From Maribacter cobaltidurans (GTDB lineage: Bacteria > Bacteroidota > Bacteroidia > Flavobacteriales > Flavobacteriaceae), in NCBI RefSeq assembly GCF_002269385.1, contig NZ_CP022957.1, positions 1,049,001-1,113,000 of the forward strand: a stretch of 64,000 nucleotides of DNA, given 5' to 3'. Under the pieces are notes generated by a model. The model was not told the origin of the DNA and made no database searches. It was given only the letters and a program-made list of their open reading frames with translations. A program made the position numbers and the translations under genes. Positions 36,245-46,653 of this stretch are shown here, one piece after another (within the stretch, counting starts at the first letter, position 1; the number at the start of each line of letters is the position of its first letter).

Positions 36245-36604
36245 TGTCCTTTTTGGTCTTTGTCCTTAATAGGTTTACAAAAGGAATAAATAGATTTATA
36301 CGGACTAACCAATCCATAGAATCCCAACCTTTTATATAAAATATCGCTCAAATTTAGTTCAAATGCACTGGGCCAAATAAGAGGTATGTTGCTTGTAATG
36401 TCAATTTTGAAGCATAAACCAAGATTTGGGCAATATAAAATTCGACCTCCATTGGTTGATCAGCTTAATTTTAGGAATATAATTAGTTTTTAGAAATTAC
36501 ACCATCATTTTGATTTTAATTATAGGTTTAAAATGACGATATGACATTTTAAACCAAGTAAACCATGTAAAAAAATTATATTAGTACTTTATTATTTGAA
36601 CGTG
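36245..36604. other. Divergent intergenic region, GH67 / HTCS regulator
   Basis: 360 AT-rich bases holding the GH67 promoter at 36349-36377. No complete TAnnTTTG promoter was found toward the HTCS gene. A binding site for the HTCS itself could be here, but none is recognisable from one window. Confidence 0.4.
36349..36377 (-). promoter_or_regulatory. Flavobacterial-type promoter for GH67
   Basis: On the minus strand, TTTG (36377-36374) is separated by 17 bases from TAAATTTG (36356-36349). This fits the Flavobacterium consensus TTG-N17-23-TAnnTTTG. The -7 element lies about 105 bases before the GH67 start. Confidence 0.55.
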
Positions 36605-39600
36605 ATGGACATTGGAGACATATTTGGCAGGTATACCTGGGGCATTCTATATGTCTTATGTCTATTTCAACCATTATCCGCACAGGAAAGCACCTATTCT
36701 TTTGAAGATTTAGAAGAACCCATAACCCAGCGTGCCGTTTCAACCATAGTACAAGATCAAAAAGGCCTAATTTGGATAGGCACCTACGGCGTAGGACTTA
36801 ACAAATATAACGGTAGTGATATCGTTGCCTACAAACAGGAATTTGACAATCCTAACTCTTTGAACAGTTCCTTGGTACATACGTCATACATTGACAGTGC
36901 AAACCAACTATGGATAGGTACCGAGGTAGGTCTAAATATCTACCAAAGCAAATATGATAACTTCAAACAGGTTTCTTTTTATAATGAGGGAATACTACTC
37001 AATACCGTAGTCGTCAACGCCATTGTTGAGGTAGCTAACGACAAATTATTAATAGGTTCCATCGCCAATGGGTTATTTGAGGTAGATGTAGAGACTTTAA
37101 AAGGAAAATCGGTATCAATCGGTAACCATGTTTCCGTACCCATAATGATCAATTGTATGGTTCGTCATGGCTCGGGGAAAATTTTTATTGGCTCCAATAA
37201 GGGCCTCTTTGAATATGATAATGGGCAAATAAAAAAAGTCATTTTTAAGGATGAAGTCCTTACTTCGAATTCAGATGTTAATGTGGAATCATTGTTAATT
37301 GATACCGATGGCTCACTTTGGATGGGCACCCATTCTAAAGGGTTGATGAAAGTAGTAACAACATTCCCAAATCAAAATTCGCTACATGTCTATGAAATTA
37401 CCACAGAACGCATATTGACAATGGTGCAAGCCCCGGATGGCAATATCCTCTGTGGTACTGAAAATGACGGTTTATTTGTTGTTTCCAAAGAAGGTGATCT
37501 GGTCAAAAACTATCGATATGATAAATTTGACTTGAACAGTATAAAATCTAATTCGGTCTGGTCCCTATTTGTAGATCGACAAGAACGTATTTGGATTGGG
37601 TATTACAACAAGGGTGTAGGTGTTTACGATCGATATTATGATAAATTCAAGGACATACAAAGCCTCCCGAATGTTCAAAATTCCTTACAATCTTCCTCTG
37701 TTACAGGAATCATCAAGGATTTAAAAAATAGGCTTTGGATCGGCATGGACGGTGGAGGTATCGATGTTTATGATTTGGATACCAAAAAAATTGTGCACTT
37801 ATTGGAACCCGATAATGGCATCGCCAACGGATTAGGAGCAGATGATGTCCAAACCCTGTTTTTGGATAGCCAGGATAACTTATGGGTAGGTACTTGGAAT
37901 TCGGGTATATTTTTTCTGCCAAAAAATAAAAAGGTTTTCCAACATTTTCATATGGAAAATACCAACAATGGCCTGAAATCAAACAGGGTCATGAGTTTTT
38001 CCGAAGATGTTAACGGTAAAATTTGGATCGGCACCTTTTCCAACGGACTTCATTATTACGATTACCAAAAACGCTCCTTTGGTTTCGTGGACGATAAGTT
38101 GTTTACCGATTTGAAAACCAACCGGGCAGAAATAAGAAAAATTCTGGTGGATCACAAAAACGAGATTTGGGTTGCCACAACCAGTGGTCTTTTTAAAAGA
38201 CCTGCAAATTCCAGCTCAACATTTAGCAAAGTTGTATTAAAAACTACTTTGGAAGAGGAAAATTCCCTGAAAACCAGCATAGATGTAATCGTCTCACTGT
38301 ACGAGGATAAAAACCAAAATGTATGGATAGGTACAGATGGTGCCGGTGTTTGGCGTTATACGACCAAGGACGATTCCATTAAATGGTTCAACAAAGAACA
38401 TGGTCTTCAACAGGAGACAATCGCCACCATAATAGAATCAGATGATGGAAGACTATGGATGGCCGGAAACAAAGGTCTATCGTGCTTTGACAAATCAAGG
38501 AACCAAATTACCAACTATGATACGTATGATGGTCTACTTACAAATGATTTCAATTTCAATGCTGCCTATAAGGATACTGATGGTACTTTATATTTTGGGA
38601 ATTACAAAGGAGTAAATATTGTTGAACCTGCCAATATTCCGATAAACAAAAAAAAACCGGAAGTTTACTTTACCGATTTTAAAATTTACAACAAATCAGT
38701 AGATATCCATCAGAAGGATTCGCCACTTCAACAAGTTATTTCCGAAACAGATCAGGTCACGTTAAACCATCGTCAGGGGGTCTTTACCATTGAATTTATG
38801 GGCATAAATTTCACTAGGCCCGAAAAAAACCAATATGCCTATTATATGGAAGGCTTGGAAGACACATGGAACTATGTTGGCAATACCAGAAGTGCAACAT
38901 ACACCAATCTTTCACCTGGGGAATATGTTTTCAAGGTAAAAGCCGCCAATAATGATGGTATATGGAACGATGAAGTGACAACTTTAGAACTAAATATTTT
39001 GGCTCCTTGGTGGAAAACCCACATGGCCATTGCCTGTTATTTGGTAATTATTATTCTGTTTTCATCTTGGCTGTATCGACTACTAAAGGAACGCATTCGT
39101 GAAAAGCGCCTCGTACAGCTTGAACGTGCTAAACGCATTCAAGAAGAAGAACTTAATGACAGAAAAATACAGTTCTTCACGAACATTTCTCATGAGTTCC
39201 GAACCCCGCTGACGCTCATTTTAAATCCGTTGAACGATATTATGTCGAATTCTTCTTATGAACTTCCCAAGGCAGTGCATGACAAACACAATATTGTTTA
39301 TAAAAATGCCACCAGGCTAAAAAGACTAATTGATGAATTGATGGACTTTAGAAAACTTCAATTGAATAAATTTTCAATCAAAGTTTCCGAAATAGATGCT
39401 CATTCCTTCGTAAAGGAAATTACGAATCATTTTAAAGAGGAGGCCATATTAAAAAATATCGCCATGCTACTAGAATATGAAAAGTTGCCCATAAGTCTTT
39501 GGAGCGACCCAGGGCTGTTGGAAAAGATAATTTTTAATATTCTTTCAAATGCCTTTAAGGTAACACCTGAAAATGGCACTATTACTATAGGTGTAACTCA

Positions 39601-40741
39601 ATGCAGCAACGACGTTGTTTTTTCTTTGATCGATGAAAAAAATTCATTACCCGCTGTTGAAATTTATATTGAGGATACGGGCAGTGGGATTAACCAAGAA
39701 GAAGTAAAAAAGATATTTGACCGGTTTTATCAAGTGAAAAATATGAACAGCCAATATTATGGCGGTACAGGTATTGGACTTGAAGTAGTCAAAAATTTTG
39801 TTGATTTACTAAAGGGTGAAATAATAGTGGAAAGTGAAGTGTCCGTGGGCACAAAGTTCAGGATTTTTCTTCCGTTGGGGAATGACCACTTCAACACCGA
39901 TGAAATGTTTGTAAAACAAAATAATGTAAGTTTTTTGCCAGAACAAAATTCAATCCAAACTGAAATTTCACCGGACCTTGAAAACGATTTAAAAAGGACC
40001 TTACTTATCGTTGAGGACAATACTGAATTGCGCTCCTATTTAAAGTATGAGCTCTCTTTTGAATATAATATATTGGAAGCTTCCAATGGCCTACAAGGAT
40101 TGGAAATAGCAACCAAAAAATCACCAGACCTAATTATAACCGATGTGGTGATGCCTGAATTGGATGGCGTTGAATTTAGTCGAGCCCTTAAAAGTAATCT
40201 CGGTACAAGCCATATTCCCATAATCATGCTTACCGCTAAGATCATGGGTGACGATAAGATAAAAGGTGTTAATGCGGGTGCAGATGTTTACTTGACCAAA
40301 CCCTTTGATATGGGGCTATTAAACTCATATCTAAAAAGGTTGATTGAAAACCGTCAAGTTTATATCAATAAAAATTTGAACGACCCTAATAAGTTAAGCC
40401 TTTTGGAAAAAACTACGGATATGGACAAATCTTTCATGCAGAAAGTATTGGACCATCTCAACAAAAATATTGACAAGAGTGACCTGAACGTGGAGCACTT
40501 GGCAGACGACATGCATCTGAGCAGAAGCCAATTGTATAGAAAAATAAAGGCCATGACCGGTTTGACCCCTAATGAGTTGATACGAAAGGTAAGATTGGAA
40601 AAAGCCAAGAAAATGATTGAAAATGGTAGCGAATCAATTGCCGAAGTTGGCTTCAAGGTTGGGTTTTCATCCCCTTCTTATTTTAGCCGTTGTTTTAAAT
40701 CCGAATTTGGTGTTTTACCCACAGAACTAAAAACAAAATAG
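36605..40741 (+). CDS. Hybrid two-component system sensor-regulator (HTCS)
   Basis: About 1,378 residues from ATG 36605; an alternative TTG lies three codons upstream. The signal peptide (LYVLCLFQPLSAQ) leads into a periplasmic double beta-propeller of reg_prop repeats (many copies of IWIGTxxxGL, about 40-690), then a Y_Y_Y domain (near 720-790) and one transmembrane helix (about 805-828). The cytoplasmic part has a HisKA domain with His near 863 (ISHEFRTPL), an ATPase domain (IEDTGSGI, GGTGIGL), a receiver domain (LLIVEDN, phospho-Asp near 1178 in LIITDVVMPELDG) and a C-terminal AraC-type HTH (about 1280-1378). It senses an oligosaccharide in the periplasm and activates the xylan locus. Its position between GH67 and GH10 points to a xylo-oligosaccharide ligand. 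Confidence 0.95.
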   Translation: MDIGDIFGRYTWGILYVLCLFQPLSAQESTYSFEDLEEPITQRAVSTIVQDQKGLIWIGTYGVGLNKYNGSDIVAYKQEFDNPNSLNSSLVHTSYIDSANQLWIGTEVGLNIYQSKYDNFKQVSFYNEGILLNTVVVNAIVEVANDKLLIGSIANGLFEVDVETLKGKSVSIGNHVSVPIMINCMVRHGSGKIFIGSNKGLFEYDNGQIKKVIFKDEVLTSNSDVNVESLLIDTDGSLWMGTHSKGLMKVVTTFPNQNSLHVYEITTERILTMVQAPDGNILCGTENDGLFVVSKEGDLVKNYRYDKFDLNSIKSNSVWSLFVDRQERIWIGYYNKGVGVYDRYYDKFKDIQSLPNVQNSLQSSSVTGIIKDLKNRLWIGMDGGGIDVYDLDTKKIVHLLEPDNGIANGLGADDVQTLFLDSQDNLWVGTWNSGIFFLPKNKKVFQHFHMENTNNGLKSNRVMSFSEDVNGKIWIGTFSNGLHYYDYQKRSFGFVDDKLFTDLKTNRAEIRKILVDHKNEIWVATTSGLFKRPANSSSTFSKVVLKTTLEEENSLKTSIDVIVSLYEDKNQNVWIGTDGAGVWRYTTKDDSIKWFNKEHGLQQETIATIIESDDGRLWMAGNKGLSCFDKSRNQITNYDTYDGLLTNDFNFNAAYKDTDGTLYFGNYKGVNIVEPANIPINKKKPEVYFTDFKIYNKSVDIHQKDSPLQQVISETDQVTLNHRQGVFTIEFMGINFTRPEKNQYAYYMEGLEDTWNYVGNTRSATYTNLSPGEYVFKVKAANNDGIWNDEVTTLELNILAPWWKTHMAIACYLVIIILFSSWLYRLLKERIREKRLVQLERAKRIQEEELNDRKIQFFTNISHEFRTPLTLILNPLNDIMSNSSYELPKAVHDKHNIVYKNATRLKRLIDELMDFRKLQLNKFSIKVSEIDAHSFVKEITNHFKEEAILKNIAMLLEYEKLPISLWSDPGLLEKIIFNILSNAFKVTPENGTITIGVTQCSNDVVFSLIDEKNSLPAVEIYIEDTGSGINQEEVKKIFDRFYQVKNMNSQYYGGTGIGLEVVKNFVDLLKGEIIVESEVSVGTKFRIFLPLGNDHFNTDEMFVKQNNVSFLPEQNSIQTEISPDLENDLKRTLLIVEDNTELRSYLKYELSFEYNILEASNGLQGLEIATKKSPDLIITDVVMPELDGVEFSRALKSNLGTSHIPIIMLTAKIMGDDKIKGVNAGADVYLTKPFDMGLLNSYLKRLIENRQVYINKNLNDPNKLSLLEKTTDMDKSFMQKVLDHLNKNIDKSDLNVEHLADDMHLSRSQLYRKIKAMTGLTPNELIRKVRLEKAKKMIENGSESIAEVGFKVGFSSPSYFSRCFKSEFGVLPTELKTK

Positions 40742-40781
40742 CCCGAAGAATGATACCTCAGGAACATCCCGGAAGAAAAAT

Positions 40782-40789
40782 TATATTTG
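40782..40789 (+). promoter_or_regulatory. -7 element upstream of the GH10 operon
   Basis: TATATTTG fits the Bacteroidota TAnnTTTG element, 88 bases before the GH10 start. No TTG lies at the normal -33 spacing, which fits a promoter that needs an activator such as the HTCS. Confidence 0.35.
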
Positions 40790-40877
40790 TCATCCATACA
40801 ACATCTGTAAGAGATAAGGCTACAAATGTAATATAGCATCATTTCAATTTCCTTTAGTTTTATCCAAAACGACAACA

Positions 40878-42089
40878 ATGAAAGTCACGTTAAAACATGA
40901 ACAGCTAGTTATTCGGTTGGGAAAGTCTAAAAAACTTCGTATCAATCGCAATCCAATCAATGTTTCATTACTTATTATTTGCAACCTTATTATTCTTAGT
41001 TGCTCTGATGCTCCCAAAAAAAGCATTCCCAGTACCGAGTGTCTAAAGGACACTTTTAGCAAAGATTTCTATATAGGTGTTGCATTAAACGGCCGTATAA
41101 TAGACCAAGCGGACAGCCTTTCGCTTAACGTTGTCAAAAAGGAATTCAATAGCATTACGGCAGAAAACATAATGAAATCGATGATCATTCACCCGCAACG
41201 CGACAGTTTCAACTTCGAAATGGCGGATAAATTTGTGGCATTAGGTGAAAAGTATGATATGTTCATCCATGGTCATACATTGATTTGGCACAGCCAATTA
41301 TCCCCTTGGTTCAGTACTATCGAGGATAGCTTGGAGTTCTCAACCGCTACAGAAAAACATATAAAGGACCTAGCTCAACATTTTAAGGGAAAAGTAGATT
41401 CATGGGATGTGGTTAATGAGGCCCTGAATGAAGATGGTACGCTTAGAAAATCAATATTTCTAGAAAAAATGGGCGAGGATTATTTGACCTCGGTATTTAA
41501 ATGGACCGCAGAGGTGGATCCAAAGGCAGACCTATATTATAATGATTACAATATGACCAATCCAGAAAAAAGACAGGGTGCCATTAGAATGGTGAAAAAA
41601 ATAAAAGAGCAGGGAGGAAAAGTGGACGGCATAGGTATGCAGGGCCACTGGCATTTAAATTCACCCTCTTTGGAAGAAATTGAGCAAAGTATTTTGGATT
41701 ATTCGGCTCTAGGTGTCAAGGTCGCCATTACGGAATTGGATGTAAGTGTTTTGCCCAACCCATGGGATTTGGAGGGCGCCGAAATTAGTCAAAACTTTGA
41801 AAACAATGAAGGTATGAATCCCTACAGCAATGGCCTTCCTGATTCAGTACAAGTACAGTTGGCAAACAGATATAAGGATATTTTCAATATTTTTTTAAAA
41901 CACAAAGACAAAATAAGCAGGGTTACCTTTTGGGGTCTCAGTGATGGTCAATCATGGTTGAATGGCTTTCCTATTAGGGGCAGGACCAACTACCCACTGC
42001 TTTTTGACAGGGATTTAAAGCCAAAAGCGGCCTATGACAGCATAATTGCCTTAAAAAAAAGATTTGACCAACAACCTTTAGCCAATTAA
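40878..42089 (+). CDS. GH10 endo-beta-1,4-xylanase, lipoprotein
   Basis: A 403-residue single-domain GH10 enzyme. The lipobox is IILSC with Cys42, behind an unusually long basic n-region (about 28 residues). The TIM barrel shows HGHTLIWHSQ (131-140), the acid/base Glu181 in DVVNEAL and the nucleophile Glu286 in ITELDV, with WGLSDGQSWL near the end. It cuts the xylan backbone internally, probably at the cell surface. The gene opens the run GH10, GPH transporter, GH43, with gaps of 10 and 1 bases. Confidence 0.95.
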   Translation: MKVTLKHEQLVIRLGKSKKLRINRNPINVSLLIICNLIILSCSDAPKKSIPSTECLKDTFSKDFYIGVALNGRIIDQADSLSLNVVKKEFNSITAENIMKSMIIHPQRDSFNFEMADKFVALGEKYDMFIHGHTLIWHSQLSPWFSTIEDSLEFSTATEKHIKDLAQHFKGKVDSWDVVNEALNEDGTLRKSIFLEKMGEDYLTSVFKWTAEVDPKADLYYNDYNMTNPEKRQGAIRMVKKIKEQGGKVDGIGMQGHWHLNSPSLEEIEQSILDYSALGVKVAITELDVSVLPNPWDLEGAEISQNFENNEGMNPYSNGLPDSVQVQLANRYKDIFNIFLKHKDKISRVTFWGLSDGQSWLNGFPIRGRTNYPLLFDRDLKPKAAYDSIIALKKRFDQQPLAN

Positions 42090-42099
42090 TAAAAATAGA

Positions 42100-43557
42100 A
42101 TGACCAAAGAATCACATCAATTATCCGTAAGGGAAAAAATTGGATATAGTCTTGGTGACCTTTCAGCCAATCTCGTTTTCCAAACTTTAGTAACCTATCT
42201 GGCCTATTTCTATACGGATATTTATGGATTGGAAACGGACGATGCATCGGTAATTATCTTTGTGGTAGGTATTGTATCTGCCTTTGCCTTCAATCCAATT
42301 GTAGGAGCTCTTGCCGATAGAACCAGAAGCAAATGGGGTAAATTCAGACCTTGGATTTTATTTACTTCGGTTCCATTGGGCATCGTCGCCCTTTTGGCAT
42401 TCAGCACGCCCAATTTTGATTACCCGGGTAAGGTTGCCTATGCGGCAATTACCTATACCTTATTGTTGTTGCTATATGCTGCAAATAACCTGCCTTATGC
42501 TGCATTGAGTGGCGTAATTACCGGTAGTATGAAGGAACGCAACAGCATTTCCTCATATAGGTTCGTTGCGGTAATGTTTGCACAGTTTTTTGTACAGGTT
42601 TTTATGCTCCCTATTATCATGTACGCTGGAGATGGCAACAAGGCGGAAGGTATCGAGACCGTTATGACCTATTTGGCCATAATAGGGACCATAATGCTTT
42701 TAATTACTTTCTTTACTACCAAAGAAAGGGTTGTGCCTACTCCGGAACAAAAATCAAGTTTGAAAGAGGATTTAGGCGATTTAATGAAGAACAGACCTTG
42801 GATAATAATGCTTGTACTAACAACACTCGTTTTTATTACGCTAGCCATGAAGGGAGGTTCTTACGTTTACTATTTTGAAAACTACGTAGATGCTGCTAGT
42901 TTGGATCAATTTATTCGTCCGCTTTTGAATGGTCTAACCAATATTGGGGTCGACTTTTTTGGAGATGATCCAACTTCTGCCGGTTTTGGATTGTTCAACG
43001 CAGGGGGAATCATATTTATGATTGTCGGCATATCCCTTTCAAAGGGCTTAGCGGACAGATTTGGCAAGCGGGACGTATTTGGAGCGGCGCTGTTCGTATC
43101 CACCATATTTATAGCCATTTTCTATTTCTTCGCCCCTACATCGGTAGGATTAATGTTCTTTTCACAAATCCTACATGGATTCTTTTATGGGATTACCATA
43201 CCTCTATTGTGGGCCATGATTGCGGATGTGGCCGATTATTCAGAATGGAGAAACAATAGAAGGGCTACCGCCATAATATTTTCTGCCATGATGATCGGAT
43301 TAAAATTAGGACTTACTATTGGAAGTTCCTTGGTAACATGGATATTGGGTCTATACGACTACATACCAAAGAAATTTGCCACGACCGATACCATTGTGCA
43401 GCCAGACAGCGCAATTGAAGGTACTAGAATGCTGGTGAGTATATATCCATCCATTGCATTTTTTACAGCCATAGCACTGCTGTTTCTTTATGAAATAAAC
43501 AAAAAAATGGAAACGCAGATTGAAAACGATTTAATCACAAGAAGAGAAAATAAATAG
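42100..43557 (+). CDS. GPH-family (glycoside-pentoside-hexuronide):cation symporter
   Basis: A 485-residue, 12-helix MFS-related protein. It has the GPH signatures KIGYSLGDLSANLVFQT at the N terminus, the NPIVGALADRTRSKWGKFRPW loop (key text: DRTRSKWGKFRPW) and GMMFSQILHGFFYG-like central text. It imports xylo-oligosaccharides or xylosides across the inner membrane with Na+ or H+. Immediate neighbours are a GH10 lipoprotein upstream and a cytoplasmic GH43 downstream, which is the usual arrangement for uptake and intracellular hydrolysis of xylobiose. Confidence 0.92.
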   Translation: MTKESHQLSVREKIGYSLGDLSANLVFQTLVTYLAYFYTDIYGLETDDASVIIFVVGIVSAFAFNPIVGALADRTRSKWGKFRPWILFTSVPLGIVALLAFSTPNFDYPGKVAYAAITYTLLLLLYAANNLPYAALSGVITGSMKERNSISSYRFVAVMFAQFFVQVFMLPIIMYAGDGNKAEGIETVMTYLAIIGTIMLLITFFTTKERVVPTPEQKSSLKEDLGDLMKNRPWIIMLVLTTLVFITLAMKGGSYVYYFENYVDAASLDQFIRPLLNGLTNIGVDFFGDDPTSAGFGLFNAGGIIFMIVGISLSKGLADRFGKRDVFGAALFVSTIFIAIFYFFAPTSVGLMFFSQILHGFFYGITIPLLWAMIADVADYSEWRNNRRATAIIFSAMMIGLKLGLTIGSSLVTWILGLYDYIPKKFATTDTIVQPDSAIEGTRMLVSIYPSIAFFTAIALLFLYEINKKMETQIENDLITRRENK

Positions 43558-43558
43558 C

Positions 43559-44596
43559 ATGCCAGAAGAAAGTATTGAACATATCGATTTTGATGAATTG
43601 AACAAAAAGGCCATCTCACAACCTTTGGTCACCCATATATATACCGCCGATCCATCTGCACATTATTTCGATGGTAAAATATATATTTATCCCTCCCATG
43701 ATGTGGATGCGGGAGAGGCATTCGACGATTTGGGAAGCCATTTTGCAATGGAAGATTACCATGTTATCAGTATGGATACGGTAGATAGTGAAGCTGTAGA
43801 TCATGGCGTGGCCCTTCATGTTAAGGATGTTCCATGGGCAGAGAGACAGATGTGGGCTCCTGATGCAGCGGTTAAGAACGGGAAGTACTATTTGTACTTT
43901 CCTGCCAAAGCGTATGATGGTATATTTCGAATAGGGGTTGCCGTGAGTGATACCCCAACCGGACCTTTCATTCCTGAAAAAGAGGCAATTAAGGGAAGTT
44001 TCTCTATTGATCCAGCGGTTTTTGAGGATGAAGACGGTAGCCACTACATGTACTTTGGAGGTTTGTGGGGCGGACAACTACAACGCTGGCGAACCGGTAC
44101 TTTTAATGCTGATGAGCCGGAAAGTCCAGTTGCCCACTTACCGGCAGATCATGAACCGGCCCTATTGCCATGGGTCGCCAAAATGGCCGATGACATGTTG
44201 CAGTTTTCTGAAAAACCCAAAGAAATTTCCATACTGGACGAAAAGGGCAATTTACTTTTAGCGGGAGATAACGAACGTAGGTTTTTTGAAGCGGCTTGGT
44301 TGCACAAGTATAAGGGCACCTATTATTTCTCCTATTCCACTGGAGACACCCACTTTATCTGCTATGCTACTGGAGATTCACCGTATGGCCCTTTTACCTA
44401 TCGTGGGCGTATTTTAGAACCCGTAGTGGGTTGGACCTCGCATCATTCCATTTGTGAAATTAAAGGGAAATGGTATTTGTTCTATCACGATTCCTCCTTG
44501 TCCAAAGGGGCAACGCATTTAAGGTCGATTAAAATGACCGTAATCGAACATCAAGCTGACGGTAGTATAACCACCATAAAGCCGTATATGGACTAG
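43559..44596 (+). CDS. GH43 beta-xylosidase (GH43_1-like), cytoplasmic
   Basis: A 345-residue five-bladed propeller hydrolase without a signal peptide. It begins with QPLVTHIYTADPSAHYFDGK, where Asp31 is the general base. Asp151 (SIDPAVF) and the acid Glu244 (RRFFEAAWLHK) complete the catalytic triad. The closest recognisable group is the intracellular GH43_1 beta-xylosidases of Bacteroidota. It starts one base after the transporter stop, so the two are translationally coupled, and it should cut imported xylo-oligosaccharides to xylose. Confidence 0.9.
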   Translation: MPEESIEHIDFDELNKKAISQPLVTHIYTADPSAHYFDGKIYIYPSHDVDAGEAFDDLGSHFAMEDYHVISMDTVDSEAVDHGVALHVKDVPWAERQMWAPDAAVKNGKYYLYFPAKAYDGIFRIGVAVSDTPTGPFIPEKEAIKGSFSIDPAVFEDEDGSHYMYFGGLWGGQLQRWRTGTFNADEPESPVAHLPADHEPALLPWVAKMADDMLQFSEKPKEISILDEKGNLLLAGDNERRFFEAAWLHKYKGTYYFSYSTGDTHFICYATGDSPYGPFTYRGRILEPVVGWTSHHSICEIKGKWYLFYHDSSLSKGATHLRSIKMTVIEHQADGSITTIKPYMD

Positions 44597-44712
44597 TTTG
44601 AACAAAACGTAAATACCGTTTGGATTGGTGATTTCACTTTTTTGGTGATTGATTATTGGCTATTCAGCTTCTTTAATTTTGAAACATAACCTTCCTAACT
44701 ATTTCAAATAGC

Positions 44713-46653
44713 GTGAACTACAAAATACACCATCTAATACTTCTATGCTTCGCTATAATAGGATTAAAATGCCATGCGCAGGTTTCCCTGCCCCAAATAT
44801 TACGTGACAGCATGGTGTTGCAGCGAAATTCACCCATAAAAATTTGGGGGTGGGCGACGAAAGGAGAACATATAAAAGTATCTTTCAATGGAAAAATACG
44901 GAATACCATTACGGCTTCCGATGGAAGTTGGAACGTTGAGTTCCCCAAAATGAAGGCAGGAGGACCTTATACACTTAAAATTAACGCTAGAAACGAAATC
45001 GAGTTAAAAGACATTTTAATTGGAGACGTATGGTTATGTGCCGGGCAATCCAATATGGTACATCAACTCAATATTCACGATGTTACCTATGCAGATGAAA
45101 TTGCCATTGCCAACTATCCGGAAATTCGACATTTTAAGATTCCCACCCAAACAAGTCTAATTGGCCCTGAACAGAATTTTCAAGGAGGGGAATGGCAAGT
45201 TGCCACAAAGGATGAAATTAGAAACTTTTCTGCGGTGGCCTATTTTTTTGCAAAAAAAATCTATGAACGATATGGAATTCCTATAGGATTGATAAATGCC
45301 AGTGTTGGCGGAACCCCAATTGAAGCTTGGACGAGTACAGAGGGTTTCGAAAATTTTCCCGAAATATTGGCAGTCGTCAATAAAAATAAGGATACCGCCT
45401 ATGTCAATAGTCGTATTGCAGCAAACAGCGTTGTAGACAATGGTATTCTTGAGCCTACCGATGAGGGTTTAAATGGTCGCATCCCATGGTATGCACCCAA
45501 TTTTGAGCCCAAGGATTGGAGAAGAATCAACATACCTGGGTATTGGGAAGATCAGGGTATACGAAACTTAAATGGAGTAGTATGGTACCGTAAGGAAATT
45601 AAGCTGCCCAAATCGATGGCGGGAAAAGCCTCCCGCATTTTTTTAGGTAGAATAGTTGATGCCGATATGTTGTATATCAATGGCCATCAAATAGGGAAAA
45701 CCACCTATCAGTATCCACAACGACGTTATTCTGTTCCAGAAAATATTTTAAAATCGGGCAAAAACGTCTTTGTTATAAAAGTGACCAATTATAATGGAAA
45801 GGGTGGGTTTGTTCCTGATAAGCCCTATTATCTTTTTAACGAAACGGACACCGTCGATTTAAAAGGGTATTGGGAGTATAAAGTAGGCGAAGTTTTTAAA
45901 CCACAAGAACAGTCAACTGCAGCAACCAGACCTATAAATGCCCAAAACGAACCTACGGCACTGTTTAACGCTATGGTGGCGCCGTACACCCAGCTTTCCT
46001 TAAAGGGAATACTTTGGTACCAAGGGGAAAGTAATTCCCGTAATCCAGAAAAATACGATGATTTGCTGCGCACTTTAATAATAGATTGGCGCACCAAATT
46101 TAATGAACCCAATCTACCTTTCATCTATGCACAGTTACCCAATTTTATGGAAGTGAACTATCTACCCGAAGAAAGTGATTGGGCCAAACTTAGACAATCA
46201 CAGTTGGCTGCATTGTCTATTCCAAATACGGCCATGACCGTAAATATAGATTTGGGGGAATGGAACGATATTCACCCAGATAACAAAAAAGACGTTGGCG
46301 AACGCCTGGCCCTTGCCGCCTTGAAATTGGCTTATGATGAAAACATCGTTTATTCAGGTCCCATTTATAAAGACTACGAGATTACAAACGGTAAAATTAC
46401 CATATCCTTTGATCACATTGGAAGCGGTCTTGTTTCTAACGATGGAAAACCGCTTAGCGAATTTGCCATTGCGGGTGGAGATAGAAATTTTGTTTGGGCC
46501 AAAGCAAGGATAGTAAACGATAAAATCGTTGTTTGGAACGATAAAATTAAGGACCCCAAATATGTCCGATATGCATGGGCGGATAATCCCGACAATCCAA
46601 ACCTATATAACAAAGAGGGTTTGCCCGCCTCCCCTTTTCAAACTATACACTAA
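44713..46653 (+). CDS. SGNH-type carbohydrate acetylesterase (SASA/CE20-like), secreted
   Basis: A 646-residue protein with a GTG start at 44713 and a signal peptide (FAIIGLKCHAQ). The SASA/SGNH esterase domain is split by an insertion. The block I motif CAGQSNM holds the nucleophile Ser113. INASVGGTPIEAWTS and LWYQGESN follow, and the Asp-x-His pair is in NDIHPDNK. Residues of about 250-375 form an inserted jelly-roll domain (WRRINIPGYWEDQ to FVIKVTNYNG), a layout shared with xylan acetylesterases of family CE20. It should remove acetyl groups from xylan. Its stop codon overlaps the stop of the convergent FG-GAP gene by four bases. Confidence 0.85.
   Translation: MNYKIHHLILLCFAIIGLKCHAQVSLPQILRDSMVLQRNSPIKIWGWATKGEHIKVSFNGKIRNTITASDGSWNVEFPKMKAGGPYTLKINARNEIELKDILIGDVWLCAGQSNMVHQLNIHDVTYADEIAIANYPEIRHFKIPTQTSLIGPEQNFQGGEWQVATKDEIRNFSAVAYFFAKKIYERYGIPIGLINASVGGTPIEAWTSTEGFENFPEILAVVNKNKDTAYVNSRIAANSVVDNGILEPTDEGLNGRIPWYAPNFEPKDWRRINIPGYWEDQGIRNLNGVVWYRKEIKLPKSMAGKASRIFLGRIVDADMLYINGHQIGKTTYQYPQRRYSVPENILKSGKNVFVIKVTNYNGKGGFVPDKPYYLFNETDTVDLKGYWEYKVGEVFKPQEQSTAATRPINAQNEPTALFNAMVAPYTQLSLKGILWYQGESNSRNPEKYDDLLRTLIIDWRTKFNEPNLPFIYAQLPNFMEVNYLPEESDWAKLRQSQLAALSIPNTAMTVNIDLGEWNDIHPDNKKDVGERLALAALKLAYDENIVYSGPIYKDYEITNGKITISFDHIGSGLVSNDGKPLSEFAIAGGDRNFVWAKARIVNDKIVVWNDKIKDPKYVRYAWADNPDNPNLYNKEGLPASPFQTIH

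Noticed and set aside
36596..36604. TTG start for the HTCS gene
   Set aside because: An ATG three codons downstream is the more likely start and leaves a normal signal peptide.
43616..44077. 153-codon minus-strand frame inside GH43
   Set aside because: Shadow of the GH43 gene; no start context and no recognisable domain.
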